From assembly GCA_041649275.1 (NCBI GenBank), contig JBAZNL010000010.1:1-55217 (forward strand): a stretch of DNA of 55,217 nt, in the 5' to 3' direction. Origin of the DNA: Candidatus Izemoplasmatales bacterium. Its GTDB lineage: Bacteria; Bacillota_I; Bacilli_A; Izemoplasmatales; Hujiaoplasmataceae. Positions 16,809-25,489 of the stretch are shown piece by piece. Under the pieces are notes generated by a model. It was not told where the DNA came from and searched no databases. It was given only the letters and a program-made list of their open reading frames with translations. Made by a program: the position numbers and the translations under genes. Numbering within the stretch: the stretch's first letter is position 1; every line of letters begins with the position of its first letter.

Positions 16809-18182
16809 ATGGAAGAATTTCAGAAGCTCTGGGAACAGATCAAAACCAAATTGCAGATCATCCTTGACGAGGATGTATACAACGAGACCTTCGCCGGTAT
16901 CACGAGCGTATTCAAGATCGTGAACAACTATGTCTATCTGGTCGCGCCGAACTCGTTCATCAAGGGAAAAATCGAATCGTTCTATCTGAACCGGCTGAAC
17001 GGGATGCTCAATGAACTGGTGCAGGAAAAGCACATGTTCAAGATCATCACGAAGGAGCAGGCGGCCGAGGAACTCGCCAAGGCGCCATACGCCGTCAACA
17101 GTCCCGAGACCGGGCTCGCCGACAAGTACAAGACAGGGCTCAACAACTCCTATACGTTCGAGAACTTCGTCGTCGGCGCATCGAACCGACTCGCCTACAC
17201 GTCGGCGATCAAGGTCGCGGATCAACCCGGCATCATCTCCAATCCACTGTACATCTTCGGCGAGGTCGGCCTCGGCAAGACCCATCTGATGCAATGCGTC
17301 GGCAACTACATCCTCGAAAACGACGTGAACATGAAGGTTCTCTATGTCAAGACCGATCAGTTCATCGAAGACTACGCCAAGGCATCCGCAAAAAAGACGT
17401 TCGACGAGTTTTCCAAGAAATACGAGAACGTCGACATCCTTCTCGTCGACGACATCCAGTTCCTTTCCGGCAAGAACCAATCGCAGCTCGAGTTCTTCAA
17501 GATCTTCGAAAAGCTGAAGGAGAACAACAAGCAGATCGTGATCACGTCCGATCGTCCCGCGACCGAACTCTACGACATCATGTCGCGCCTCACGAGCCGC
17601 TTCTCCTGGGGGTTGTCGGTCGACATCAACCGGCCCTCGCTCGATCACCGCATCCAGATTCTGAAAAAGAAGCTCCAGGCCGAAACCTCCGACCCCGAAC
17701 TCGTTCCGGACAACGTCCTCGAGTACATCGCCAGCATCTTCGACAACAACGTGCGTGAACTCGAAGGCGCACTGAAGCGGGTCCTGTTCTACTGTACGGC
17801 GTTCGACTACAAGTTCACGATCGCCAACGCCGAGGAAGCTCTCAAGAACCTGATCAACACGAAGAAGATCTCCAGCACGGCGATGGCCAACGGCAACTTC
17901 AATACGGTTCTTGACATCGTCAGCGCCTACTACCACATCACGACCTCGGACCTTCTCTCGAACAAACGGACGAAGCAGTACGTCTATCCGCGTCAGGTTT
18001 CGATGTACATCCTGAAGGAAGTCTACGACCTGACCTACAAGAAGATCGGGCAGATCTTCAACGACAAGGACCACTCCACCGTCATCTATTCGATCGAGCA
18101 GATCGCCAACGACATGCAGACCGACAAGGACAAGAAATCGGACATCGAGAAACTGTTGATCAAATGTGGAAAAAAAGCGTAA
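16809..18182 (+). CDS. dnaA: Chromosomal replication initiator DnaA
   Basis: A 457-residue AAA+ initiator. The start at 16809 (MEEFQKLWEQ) is chosen for its GAGAGG ribosome site; an in-frame ATG at 16788 has none. Domain I is at about 1-85, followed by a short linker. The AAA+ core has Walker A GEVGLGKTHL (near residue 150), Walker B ILLVDDIQFL and the sensor SRFSWGLSV. Domain IV carries the DNA-binding signature around YPRQVSMYILKEVYDLTYKKIGQIFNDKDHSTV, which is near-canonical. It is divergent from rpmH, with DnaA boxes between them. Confidence 0.97.
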   Translation: MEEFQKLWEQIKTKLQIILDEDVYNETFAGITSVFKIVNNYVYLVAPNSFIKGKIESFYLNRLNGMLNELVQEKHMFKIITKEQAAEELAKAPYAVNSPETGLADKYKTGLNNSYTFENFVVGASNRLAYTSAIKVADQPGIISNPLYIFGEVGLGKTHLMQCVGNYILENDVNMKVLYVKTDQFIEDYAKASAKKTFDEFSKKYENVDILLVDDIQFLSGKNQSQLEFFKIFEKLKENNKQIVITSDRPATELYDIMSRLTSRFSWGLSVDINRPSLDHRIQILKKKLQAETSDPELVPDNVLEYIASIFDNNVRELEGALKRVLFYCTAFDYKFTIANAEEALKNLINTKKISSTAMANGNFNTVLDIVSAYYHITTSDLLSNKRTKQYVYPRQVSMYILKEVYDLTYKKIGQIFNDKDHSTVIYSIEQIANDMQTDKDKKSDIEKLLIKCGKKA

Positions 18183-18310
18183 AAAAGCCCACATTTCGCA
18201 CATATAAGGATATTATAATAAGGCTATCTGTGGTATAATAATAGGCAGAGATCAAACCGGGTTTTCCCCGAATCCCCAACGCTAATAACAATAATAAGTT
18301 ATAAAAGATT
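18165..18310. other. AT-rich dnaA-dnaN intergenic region, probable unwinding element
   Basis: A TTTTCCACA-type box (18165-18173) overlaps the dnaA 3' end. It is followed by an AT-rich stretch with repeated ATAATAA-like triplets (about 18201-18243 and 18282-18310). The layout is like the Bacillus origin, where unwinding occurs between dnaA and dnaN. Confidence 0.5.
18231..18239 (+). promoter_or_regulatory. dnaN extended -10 promoter
   Basis: TGG then TATAAT (18234-18239), about 95 bases before dnaN. The -35 is poor. Confidence 0.5.
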
Positions 18311-18334
18311 ACCTAAAGAATCAGGAGGGCGCCT

Positions 18335-19459
18335 ATGAATTTCACCATCAATAAAGAGGTTATGCTGAACAACCTGCTGGTCGCGCAGAAAGCCCTGTCG
18401 ACCAAGACACCGGCTCCGTATCTGCAGGGCGTCAAGCTCGAAGTCTATCAGAACGAACTGGTCATGGTGACGAGCAATTCGGACATATCGATCAAGCTGT
18501 CGGTGAAGCACGAGAGCCTTTCCGTGGAGTCGACGGGCGAAGTCCTCGTTCCCGGACGCTATTTCGTCGAAATCATCCGCAAGCTCGACGGAGACAGGAT
18601 CGCCGTCTCGGTGATCGAGAACAACATGCTCCGGATCGTCGCCGGCAACTCGGACATCACCCTGAACATGATGAACGTCGATGACTTCCCGCAGATCGAG
18701 TTCTTCATGAACGACAACCCGATCCGGCTGGATTCGAAGGTCATGCGTTCGATCATCCGTCAAACCACGTTCGCGACTTCCGTCGTCGAGAACCGGCCGA
18801 TCCTGACCGGCGTCAACATCCGCGTCGACGGGCAGCGCCTCGTGGCGATCGCGACCGACTCCTTCCGTCTTTCCCAGAAGGTCGTCGACATCCCTGCCTC
18901 GATGGACAACATGAACGTCGTCATCCCCGGACGCAGCCTCGACGAACTGATCAAGATCATGGAATCCAACCTCGAGGAGATTCTGATCCACCTCGACCAC
19001 AAGTCGATCCTGTTCGAATACGGCAACGTCCTGTTCCAGTCGCGCCTGCTCGACGGCAACTTCCCCGAGACGTCACGTCTGATTCCGTACGAATTCCCGA
19101 TCGTGATCAAGTTCAACAAGAACGACCTCGCCATCGCGATCGAGCGCGCCTCGCTGCTCTCGTCCCGCGAAGCGACGGCGGCGATCGTCAAGCTGTACCT
19201 CCGCAGCGACAACGTCGTCGAGATCACGTCGAACTCGCCCGAAATCGGCAAGGTCGTCGAAGAAGTCTTCCCCGTCGACAAGGCCATCGGCATTCCGATC
19301 CGGATCGCCTTCAGCGCGAAATATTTCCTCGACGCGCTCAAGACGTTCGTCTCCGACCAGGTGTTCGTCAAGTTCACCGGCGAGATCCGTCCCTTCGTCA
19401 TCGAAGGCGAGAACGACCACGGCCTGATCCAGCTGATCCTGCCGGTCCGTACCGAATAA
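18335..19459 (+). CDS. dnaN: DNA polymerase III beta sliding clamp
   Basis: A 374-residue clamp made of three repeated domains of about 120 residues. Marks are the N-terminal MNFTINKEVMLNNLLVAQKA, RPILTGVNIRVDGQRLVAIATDSFRLS in domain II, and the C-terminal LILPVRTE tail, which contributes to the peptide-binding pocket. AGGAGG lies six bases before the ATG. It follows dnaA in the standard order. Confidence 0.96.
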   Translation: MNFTINKEVMLNNLLVAQKALSTKTPAPYLQGVKLEVYQNELVMVTSNSDISIKLSVKHESLSVESTGEVLVPGRYFVEIIRKLDGDRIAVSVIENNMLRIVAGNSDITLNMMNVDDFPQIEFFMNDNPIRLDSKVMRSIIRQTTFATSVVENRPILTGVNIRVDGQRLVAIATDSFRLSQKVVDIPASMDNMNVVIPGRSLDELIKIMESNLEEILIHLDHKSILFEYGNVLFQSRLLDGNFPETSRLIPYEFPIVIKFNKNDLAIAIERASLLSSREATAAIVKLYLRSDNVVEITSNSPEIGKVVEEVFPVDKAIGIPIRIAFSAKYFLDALKTFVSDQVFVKFTGEIRPFVIEGENDHGLIQLILPVRTE

Positions 19460-19478
19460 GCCGCACGTTCGACCATCG

Positions 19479-19510
19479 GCGGCGCCCTTTGCGGCGCCGC
19501 TTTCTTTTTG
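19479..19510 (+). terminator. Terminator after dnaN
   Basis: GCGGCGCC (19479-19486) pairs with GGCGCCGC (19493-19500), followed by TTTCTTTTT. Confidence 0.85.
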
Positions 19511-19520
19511 TCTCGCACCG

Positions 19521-19549
19521 TTGATTTCAGGTCCGATCGATGATATCAT
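19521..19549 (+). promoter_or_regulatory. Promoter of the FAD-dependent dehydrogenase gene
   Basis: TTGATT (19521-19526), a 17-base spacer and TATCAT (19544-19549), about 28 bases before the ATG. Confidence 0.6.
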
Positions 19550-19577
19550 CATATCGTCCCGCGGACGGAGGTATCCC

Positions 19578-20993
19578 ATGAACGAACGCTACGATGTCGT
19601 GATCGTCGGCGCCGGCCCTGCCGGCTCGATGTGCGCCTACGAGCTTTACGAAAAGAACCCCGCGCTGTCCGTCCTTCTGCTCGACAAGGGCAACGACATC
19701 GCTCGGCGCCATTGCCCGATCCTCGAAAAGAAGCTGGTCAAATGTCCGGAACGGCCCGACGGCGTCGCCGGCTGCTTCCCGGCCTGTTCGATCACGAACG
19801 GGTTCGGCGGCTCCGGCGCCTATTCCGACGGCAAGTTCAACATCACCTCCGAATACGGCGGCTGGCTCACCGACTATCTCGATCCGGCCGACGTCGAGGA
19901 ACTGATCGAATACGTCGACGCCGTCAACCTGAAGTTCGGCGCACCGCGCGAGGTCACCGATCCGACGACCGCGAAGGTCAGGGAGATCGAACGCCGGGGG
20001 CTCGCGGTCGGACTCAAGCTGCTGCGCGGGAAGGTTCGCCATCTCGGAACCGAAATCAACCTTACGATCCTCAGAAACCTGTACGACGACCTGGCGCAAA
20101 AGATCGCCATGCGTTCCCGGGCCGAAGTCGTCGACGTCCGCGTCGAAGACGGATCCATTCGCGGAGTCGTCTTGAAGGACGGAACCGCGATCGATGCCCC
20201 GTGCGTCGTCGTCTGTCCGGGGCGCGACGGATCCCGATGGCTGTCCGACATCTGCCTCACCCACGGCGTTCCGATGCGCGCGAACCACGTCGACATCGGC
20301 GTGCGCGTCGAGACCAACAACGAGATCATGGAGGAGATCAACGACAACCTCTACGAAGGCAAATTCATCTTCCGCACGTCGCTCGGAACCCAGGTTCGTA
20401 CGTTCTGTTCGAACCCTTCGGGGCACGTCGTCGTCGAGAACTTCTCGGGAATCATGCTGGCGAACGGGCACGCCTACGCGGATGCCGGGCTGGGTTCGCG
20501 GAACACGAACTTCGCGATTCTCGTGAGTCACGACTTCACGGAGCCGTTCCATCAGCCCAACGAGTTCGCCCAGGGCGTTTCGGGACTGGCGAACATGCTG
20601 TCGAACGGATCGATCATTCTGCAGCGCTACGGCGATCTCAAGATGGGAAGAAGGTCGACCGAAAAGCGGATCAGGGAAGGATTCGTCGTCCCCACGCTGA
20701 AGGAGGCCGTCCCGGGAGACCTCGGACTGGTCCTGCCCTACAAGACGATGATGTCGATCATCGAAATGATCGAAGCGCTCGACCACGTGACGCCCGGCAT
20801 CGCGTCCGAGCATACGCTGTTCTACGGCGTGGAAGCCAAGTTCTATTCCGCCCGTCCCGAAGTCGACGATCGCTTCGAAACGCGCGTCAAGGGGCTGTAT
20901 GCGGGCGGAGACGGCGCCGGCATGACGCGCGGCCTGGCGCAAGCCGGAGCGAACGGCGTCAGAATCGCCCGCGCCATCGCCGAAAATGAATGA
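19578..20993 (+). CDS. Uncharacterised FAD-dependent dehydrogenase (COG2509-like)
   Basis: A 471-residue flavoprotein. The N-terminal Rossmann motif VVIVGAGPAGSMCAYEL binds FAD, and the C-terminal GLYAGGDGAGMTRGLAQAGANG is the second FAD contact. A Cys-containing stretch (CPILEKKLVKCPERP, then CFPACSITNGFGGSGAYSDGK) matches the conserved FAD-dependent dehydrogenase group often annotated only as NAD(P)/FAD-dependent oxidoreductase. The start at 19578 has GGAGG six bases upstream. It is a single gene between two terminators. The substrate is not known, and the neighbours give no hint. Confidence 0.85.
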   Translation: MNERYDVVIVGAGPAGSMCAYELYEKNPALSVLLLDKGNDIARRHCPILEKKLVKCPERPDGVAGCFPACSITNGFGGSGAYSDGKFNITSEYGGWLTDYLDPADVEELIEYVDAVNLKFGAPREVTDPTTAKVREIERRGLAVGLKLLRGKVRHLGTEINLTILRNLYDDLAQKIAMRSRAEVVDVRVEDGSIRGVVLKDGTAIDAPCVVVCPGRDGSRWLSDICLTHGVPMRANHVDIGVRVETNNEIMEEINDNLYEGKFIFRTSLGTQVRTFCSNPSGHVVVENFSGIMLANGHAYADAGLGSRNTNFAILVSHDFTEPFHQPNEFAQGVSGLANMLSNGSIILQRYGDLKMGRRSTEKRIREGFVVPTLKEAVPGDLGLVLPYKTMMSIIEMIEALDHVTPGIASEHTLFYGVEAKFYSARPEVDDRFETRVKGLYAGGDGAGMTRGLAQAGANGVRIARAIAENE

Positions 20994-20998
20994 TCAGG

Positions 20999-21033
20999 AC
21001 GGCCGCACGTGAAAACGACGGCCGTTTCTTTTC
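20999..21033 (+). terminator. Terminator after the dehydrogenase
   Basis: ACGGCCG (20999-21005) pairs with CGGCCGT (21019-21025), followed by TTTCTTTTC. Confidence 0.65.
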
Positions 21034-21065
21034 ACCCCGACGGCGGGTGCAATCGTCCGCGCCTA

Positions 21066-21074
21066 TGATATAAT
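21066..21074 (+). promoter_or_regulatory. purA extended -10 promoter
   Basis: TGA directly followed by TATAAT (21069-21074), inside the motif TATGATATAAT. The same string recurs at two other promoters in this window. Confidence 0.65.
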
Positions 21075-21100
21075 ACAATTGGCTTCCGGGAGGTAGGAAA

Positions 21101-22390
21101 ATGGGCAAGAGGGTCGTTGTCGTCGGCACCCAGTGGGGGGACGAAGGCAAGGGTAAAATCACCGATTATCTCGCCGGCCGTGCCGAAGTCGTCGTCCGCA
21201 GTCAGGGCGGGAACAACGCCGGACACAGCATCACCGTCCGCGGCGAGCGATTCGCGCTGCATCTGATCCCCTCGGGCATCTTCAACCCCGATATCCAGAA
21301 CGTCATGGCCAACGGCATGGTGATCGATCCGGTTTCGCTGTTCCGCGAAATCGATGCGCTCGCCGCCCGCGGCGTCCGCAATTACAGACTGATGATCTCC
21401 GACCGCGCCCACGTCGTCATGCCGTTCCATCTGGTCCTCGACGGCGCCATCGAGGCGCTCAAGGGCGACGCGGCCGTCGGCACCACCAAGAAAGGAATCG
21501 GCCCGGCCTATACGGACAAGGCCGCCCGCGTCGGCATCCGCATCGGCGACCTTCTGGACCCGATCGCCCTGCGGCAGCGGATCGAATCCAATCTGGCCGT
21601 CACCAATCCGCTCCTGAAGATCCTCGGTCGGGAGCCTTTTGACGCCGACGCGCTCACACGCGAGTATCTCGTCCACGGCGAACGTCTCAAACCATTCGTC
21701 GCCGACACCTCCGTCTATCTGAACGATGCGATCGAACGGGGGAAGCGCATCCTCTTCGAGGGTGCCCAGGGAATCATGCTCTGCCTCGATCACGGCACGT
21801 ACCCCTACGTCACTAGCAGCAGCCCCACGGCGGCTTCGGTCCCGCTCAACTGCGGGATCCCGCCGATGGCGATCACCGACGTCGTCGGCGTCACAAAGGC
21901 CTATACGACCCGCGTCGGCGGCGGCGCCTTCCCGACCGAGTTCGAGGACGAGACGGCGAAACGGATCCGCGAGGTGGGCCACGAGTACGGCACGACCACC
22001 GGCCGGCCCCGCCGCATCGGATGGCTCGACGCCGTCGTCCTGAAGCATTCCCGCCGCGTTTCCGGGGTGACGGGACTGGCGATCATGCTGCTCGACGTCC
22101 TGACGGGAATTCCGACATTGAAGATCTGCACCCGCTATCTGATCGACGGAACCCCGGCGGATCATGTTCCCGGCAGCTACCGCGATTTCGCCGTCGCGAC
22201 GCCGGTCTACGAATCCTATCCCGGCTGGACCGAGGACATCTCGCAGGTCACCCGCTTCGAAGATCTTCCGGAAAACGCCAAAGGGTACCTGCGCGCCATC
22301 GAACGGCTCACCGGCGTACCCGTCGTCGTGTTTTCCGTCGGCCCCGACCGATCGCAGACCGTGACGCTCAAGCAGATATTCGAAGATTGA
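21101..22390 (+). CDS. purA: Adenylosuccinate synthetase
   Basis: A 429-residue enzyme that makes adenylosuccinate from IMP, aspartate and GTP, the first AMP-specific step. The GTP loop GTQWGDEGKGKITDYLAG, the catalytic GNNAGHS segment, TTKKGIGPAYTDK and GVTKAYTTRVGGGAFPTE are all intact. GGGAGG precedes the ATG. purB, the next enzyme in the pathway, is about 10 kb downstream in another operon. Confidence 0.97.
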   Translation: MGKRVVVVGTQWGDEGKGKITDYLAGRAEVVVRSQGGNNAGHSITVRGERFALHLIPSGIFNPDIQNVMANGMVIDPVSLFREIDALAARGVRNYRLMISDRAHVVMPFHLVLDGAIEALKGDAAVGTTKKGIGPAYTDKAARVGIRIGDLLDPIALRQRIESNLAVTNPLLKILGREPFDADALTREYLVHGERLKPFVADTSVYLNDAIERGKRILFEGAQGIMLCLDHGTYPYVTSSSPTAASVPLNCGIPPMAITDVVGVTKAYTTRVGGGAFPTEFEDETAKRIREVGHEYGTTTGRPRRIGWLDAVVLKHSRRVSGVTGLAIMLLDVLTGIPTLKICTRYLIDGTPADHVPGSYRDFAVATPVYESYPGWTEDISQVTRFEDLPENAKGYLRAIERLTGVPVVVFSVGPDRSQTVTLKQIFED

Positions 22391-22412
22391 CAAATATACG
22401 AGGAGGAACGGC

Positions 22413-23648
22413 ATGACCAATCACATCGTCGGCAGCCACGCGCTGACCAAACACATGGAATCGAACATCCTGAAGACGTCTCAGGAAGCGAAAGCGGCGA
22501 AGGCGAAAAACCCGTCCGTGATCGATGCGACGGTCGGACAGTTGAATCGAGACAACGGAACGTTATTCAGATATGTGGCCGTCGAGCGGTCGTTAAACGA
22601 ACTTAACGACCAAGAAATGTACGTATACGCACCAGTCAACGGGACCAAGAACTTTTCCGAAGGCGCCATCGACTGGGTGTTCGGCAGAAACAAGGATGCG
22701 ATCCTCAAGAACTTCCAGGTGAACGTCATTCCGACCACCGGAGGGTCCGGGGCGCTGAGCAATACGATCTACAATTTCAACGATTTCGGGCAGAAGGTCC
22801 TGATTCCGAACTACTATTGGACGCCCTACGAGAACATCGCCGAGGAGGCGAACCTGGGCGTCGAGACGTTCCGGATGTACGACGACGACTACAACTTCAA
22901 CCTTTCCGATTTCGAACGCAAGGCCAAGGAGCTGGCGACGCGTCAGGGAAGACTTTTCTTCCTGATGAACGATCCCTGCAACAATCCCACCGGTCTCTGC
23001 CTGTCGACCGACCAGTGGCGCGCGATGATCGGCGTGCTGAACGAAATCGCCGCGAAGGACATCCCGGTGATCCTCCTCCACGACATCGCCTACATCGATT
23101 TCCAGATGAAGCCGGAAGAGCAGTCGCGCGATATCTTCACGAGCTATCTCGATCTCGATCCGCGCATCCTCGCGGTCGTCGCGTTCAGCGGATCGAAGAC
23201 CTTTTCGATGTATGGATTCCGCATCGGGGCCCAGATCGGGCTCTCCAAGTCGAAATCGGTGATGGACGAGTTCCGCCGCGTCGGCGATTACAGCGTCCGC
23301 GCCCGCTTCTCCTCCGTCAGCCGCCCCGCCATGTCCGTGATCGGCCGGATCTTCGCCACGCCGGACCTCAGGACCTGCTTCAGGGCCGAACTCGCGGAAG
23401 CGCGCGAGGTTCTCCGGAGCCGAATCGCCCTCTTCCAGCATCACGCGGATCTGGAAGGGCTCCGATATCTTCCTTATGGCGGCGGATTCTTCATCGGCGT
23501 CGAGACGAAGAACTGCCGCATCTTCGAGGACCTCGTCGCCGACGGCGTCTATGTCATCGCGATGCCCGGCCTGATCCGCATCGCGCTCTCGAGCGTCAAC
23601 CTCGAGGAGATCCCGCGTCTCGTCAAGATCCTGAAGAAGAACGTATAA
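22413..23648 (+). CDS. PLP-dependent class I aminotransferase
   Basis: A 411-residue fold type I aminotransferase. The PLP lysine is in FSGSKTFSMYGFRIG. The NDPCNNPTG segment, the LLHDIAYIDF aspartate and a C-terminal substrate arginine in PGLIRIALS are present. The likely substrate is aspartate or an aromatic amino acid. It could supply the transamination step missing from the aromatic operon nearby, but that is inference from position. It lies 22 bases after purA with a GAGGAGG-type site and is probably co-transcribed with it. Confidence 0.82.
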   Translation: MTNHIVGSHALTKHMESNILKTSQEAKAAKAKNPSVIDATVGQLNRDNGTLFRYVAVERSLNELNDQEMYVYAPVNGTKNFSEGAIDWVFGRNKDAILKNFQVNVIPTTGGSGALSNTIYNFNDFGQKVLIPNYYWTPYENIAEEANLGVETFRMYDDDYNFNLSDFERKAKELATRQGRLFFLMNDPCNNPTGLCLSTDQWRAMIGVLNEIAAKDIPVILLHDIAYIDFQMKPEEQSRDIFTSYLDLDPRILAVVAFSGSKTFSMYGFRIGAQIGLSKSKSVMDEFRRVGDYSVRARFSSVSRPAMSVIGRIFATPDLRTCFRAELAEAREVLRSRIALFQHHADLEGLRYLPYGGGFFIGVETKNCRIFEDLVADGVYVIAMPGLIRIALSSVNLEEIPRLVKILKKNV

Positions 23649-23680
23649 AGGCCAAAAACGGCCATAAACCAGTGATAACG

Positions 23681-23711
23681 AAAAAAGGATTCCACGACGG
23701 AATCCTTTTTT
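23681..23711. terminator. Bidirectional terminator
   Basis: AAAAAAGGATTCC (23681-23693) pairs perfectly with GGAATCCTTTTTT (23699-23711). It serves both the aminotransferase and the convergent small membrane protein gene. Confidence 0.88.
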
Positions 23712-23726
23712 TGCCCGTCGTCCGGA

Positions 23727-23942
23727 TCAGGCGAGGACGGAGATCTTGTTCGAAGTGGCGAGGGTGTAGATGTCGATCAGCGCGCCGACCCATCCGAAGA
23801 AGAGGATCCAGAGGATGCCGACGATGACGCGACCCTTGGCGATCCGGTAGATGCCGTAGACGACGTTGTCCAGGCCCGGCAGGGCGAGAATGATGCGGAG
23901 AATCAGAGGCAGACCATCGAGCAATTTGATGTATTCTTTCAT
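23727..23942 (-). CDS. Small membrane protein of unknown function
   Basis: A 71-residue protein with two hydrophobic segments (about 11-33, LPLILRIILALPGLDNVVYGIY, and 39-61, VIVGILWILFFGWVGALIDIY) joined by a short basic loop (RIAKGR). The ribosome site AAGGGAG precedes the ATG. No family is recognised with confidence; it resembles short two-segment proteins scattered in Bacillota. Confidence 0.65.
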   Translation of the reverse strand: MKEYIKLLDGLPLILRIILALPGLDNVVYGIYRIAKGRVIVGILWILFFGWVGALIDIYTLATSNKISVLA

Positions 23943-24039
23943 TCTATCACTCCCTTCAAGACGGGATTATATCACGACGACGGAGCGATTGTTAAGCGAT
24001 TTTCGGTTTTTCACCGTTTTTTGTATATGCGGAACGGGA

Positions 24040-25056
24040 TCACCCGAGCGTTCGATCGACGGCTTCGGCGATGCGGCGGCACTTGACGACCAGGTCGGCG
24101 AAGCGTTCCGGCTTGAGCGACTGCTGACCGTCCGAGAGCGCGCATTCCGGCTCCGGATGGACTTCGACGATCAGACCGTCGGCGCCCGCCGCGACCGCCG
24201 CCTTGGACAGCGATTCGATGTATTCCCAGCGACCGCTGGCATGGGACGGGTCGACGATGACGGGCAGGTGGGTGAGTTTCTTGAGGACGGGCACGGCGCT
24301 GATGTCGAGGGTGTTCCGCGTCGACGTCTCGAACGTGCGGATCCCGCGTTCGCACAGGACGACCTTCTCGTTCCCGCCGGCGAGGATGTATTCCGCGGAC
24401 ATGAGCCACTCCTCGATCGTGTTCGCGAGGCCGCGCTTGAGGAGGATCGGCTTGTCGACCTTGCCGAGCTCCTTCAGAAGCGAGAAGTTCTGCATGTTCC
24501 GGGCGCCGATCTGGATCATGTCGACGGCTTCGAGGAACAAGGGAAGGTCCTCCACCCCCATCAGTTCGCTGACGACGGGGATCCCGTACTTGGCCCGCGC
24601 CTCCTTGAGGATGTCCAGGCCTTCCGGTCCCAGCCCCTGGAACGAGTACGGACTGGTGCGCGGCTTGTAGGCGCCGGCCCGGAGGATCTTCGCCCCGGCC
24701 GCCTGCACCAGGCCGGTCGTGAGGTCGACCTGGGCGCGGCTCTCGACCGCGCAGGGGCCGGCGATCATCACGACGTTCCTGCCGCCGATGGGGACGCCCG
24801 CCACGTCGACGATCGTGTCCGTCAGCTTGAACTTGCGGTTGACCTTCTTGAATGGCTCCTGGACGCGCAGGACGGTGTCGACGCACGGAAACGCGTAAAG
24901 CGAGTTCATGTCGAACTTGGTGGTGTCGCCGACGATGCCGAAGATGGTGTACGTCTGGCCGACGCTTTCATGGATCGAGAAGCCGAGGCCCGTCAGATGG
25001 GTCCGGAGCTGTTCGATCTCCTGATGGTTGGTGTTCTCCTTGAATTTGACGATCAT
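24040..25056 (-). CDS. aroF: 3-deoxy-7-phosphoheptulonate (DAHP) synthase with N-terminal regulatory domain
   Basis: A 338-residue type I-beta DAHP synthase that condenses phosphoenolpyruvate with erythrose 4-phosphate, the entry to the shikimate pathway. Residues 1-70 form the ferredoxin-like regulatory domain of this subclass. The barrel then follows with MIAGPCAVES, RAGAYKPRTSPYSFQG, LLKRGLANTIEEW and VDPSHASGRWEY. The final gene of the operon encodes the first step. One base separates it from the aroQ stop. Feedback inhibition by an aromatic amino acid through the N-terminal domain is likely from family knowledge. Confidence 0.95.
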   Translation of the reverse strand: MIVKFKENTNHQEIEQLRTHLTGLGFSIHESVGQTYTIFGIVGDTTKFDMNSLYAFPCVDTVLRVQEPFKKVNRKFKLTDTIVDVAGVPIGGRNVVMIAGPCAVESRAQVDLTTGLVQAAGAKILRAGAYKPRTSPYSFQGLGPEGLDILKEARAKYGIPVVSELMGVEDLPLFLEAVDMIQIGARNMQNFSLLKELGKVDKPILLKRGLANTIEEWLMSAEYILAGGNEKVVLCERGIRTFETSTRNTLDISAVPVLKKLTHLPVIVDPSHASGRWEYIESLSKAAVAAGADGLIVEVHPEPECALSDGQQSLKPERFADLVVKCRRIAEAVDRTLG

Positions 25057-25057
25057 T

Positions 25058-25489
25058 TCATGCCTTCCCTTTCTTGAGTTCGTCGATCGCTTCCAGGTAT
25101 CCGGCGAACCCCTTCCCGCTGATTTGTGCGACGCAGACGTCGGCGATCACAGACACCTTCCGGAATTCCTCCCGGGCGCGGATGTCGGACAGATGGACTT
25201 CGACCGTCGGGACGCCGACGGCCTTGATGCAGTCGCGGAGTGCATAGGAGTAGTGCGTGAGCGCCCCGGGGTTGACGACGATGCCGTCCAGCCGCCGGTA
25301 GCGGCGCTGGATCGCATCGATCAGACATCCTTCGTGGTTGGACTGGACGAATTCGACCCGGAGTCCGCCAGCCGTCGCGTGGCGACGGATCTCCCGGACG
25401 AGGTCGCGATAGGAACGCGATCCGTAGACGGAGGGCTCACGGACGCCGAGCATGTTCAGATTGGGTCCGTTAACGATCAAGATGCGCAT
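25058..25489 (-). CDS. aroQ: 3-dehydroquinate dehydratase, type II
   Basis: A 143-residue enzyme that dehydrates 3-dehydroquinate. It starts MRILIVNGPNLNMLGVREPS, with the catalytic Tyr in the YGSRSY lid region, the QSNHEG site, NPGALTHYSYALRD and the VEVHLSDI substrate loop. The start at 25489 is chosen for homology; the frame extends to 25525 but that part overlaps aroEK and is Arg-rich. The gene overlaps the end of the upstream fusion gene by 20 bases. The ribosome site is weak (GAGGCG), which fits translational coupling. Confidence 0.94.
   Translation of the reverse strand: MRILIVNGPNLNMLGVREPSVYGSRSYRDLVREIRRHATAGGLRVEFVQSNHEGCLIDAIQRRYRRLDGIVVNPGALTHYSYALRDCIKAVGVPTVEVHLSDIRAREEFRKVSVIADVCVAQISGKGFAGYLEAIDELKKGKA

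Noticed and set aside
16788..16809. ATG at 16788 as dnaA start
   Set aside because: It overlaps the promoter region and lacks a ribosome site; 16809 has GAGAGG and the usual DnaA N-terminus.
16587..18203. 538-codon minus-strand frame opposite dnaA
   Set aside because: Antisense shadow of dnaA running into the DnaA-box region; no recognisable domains.
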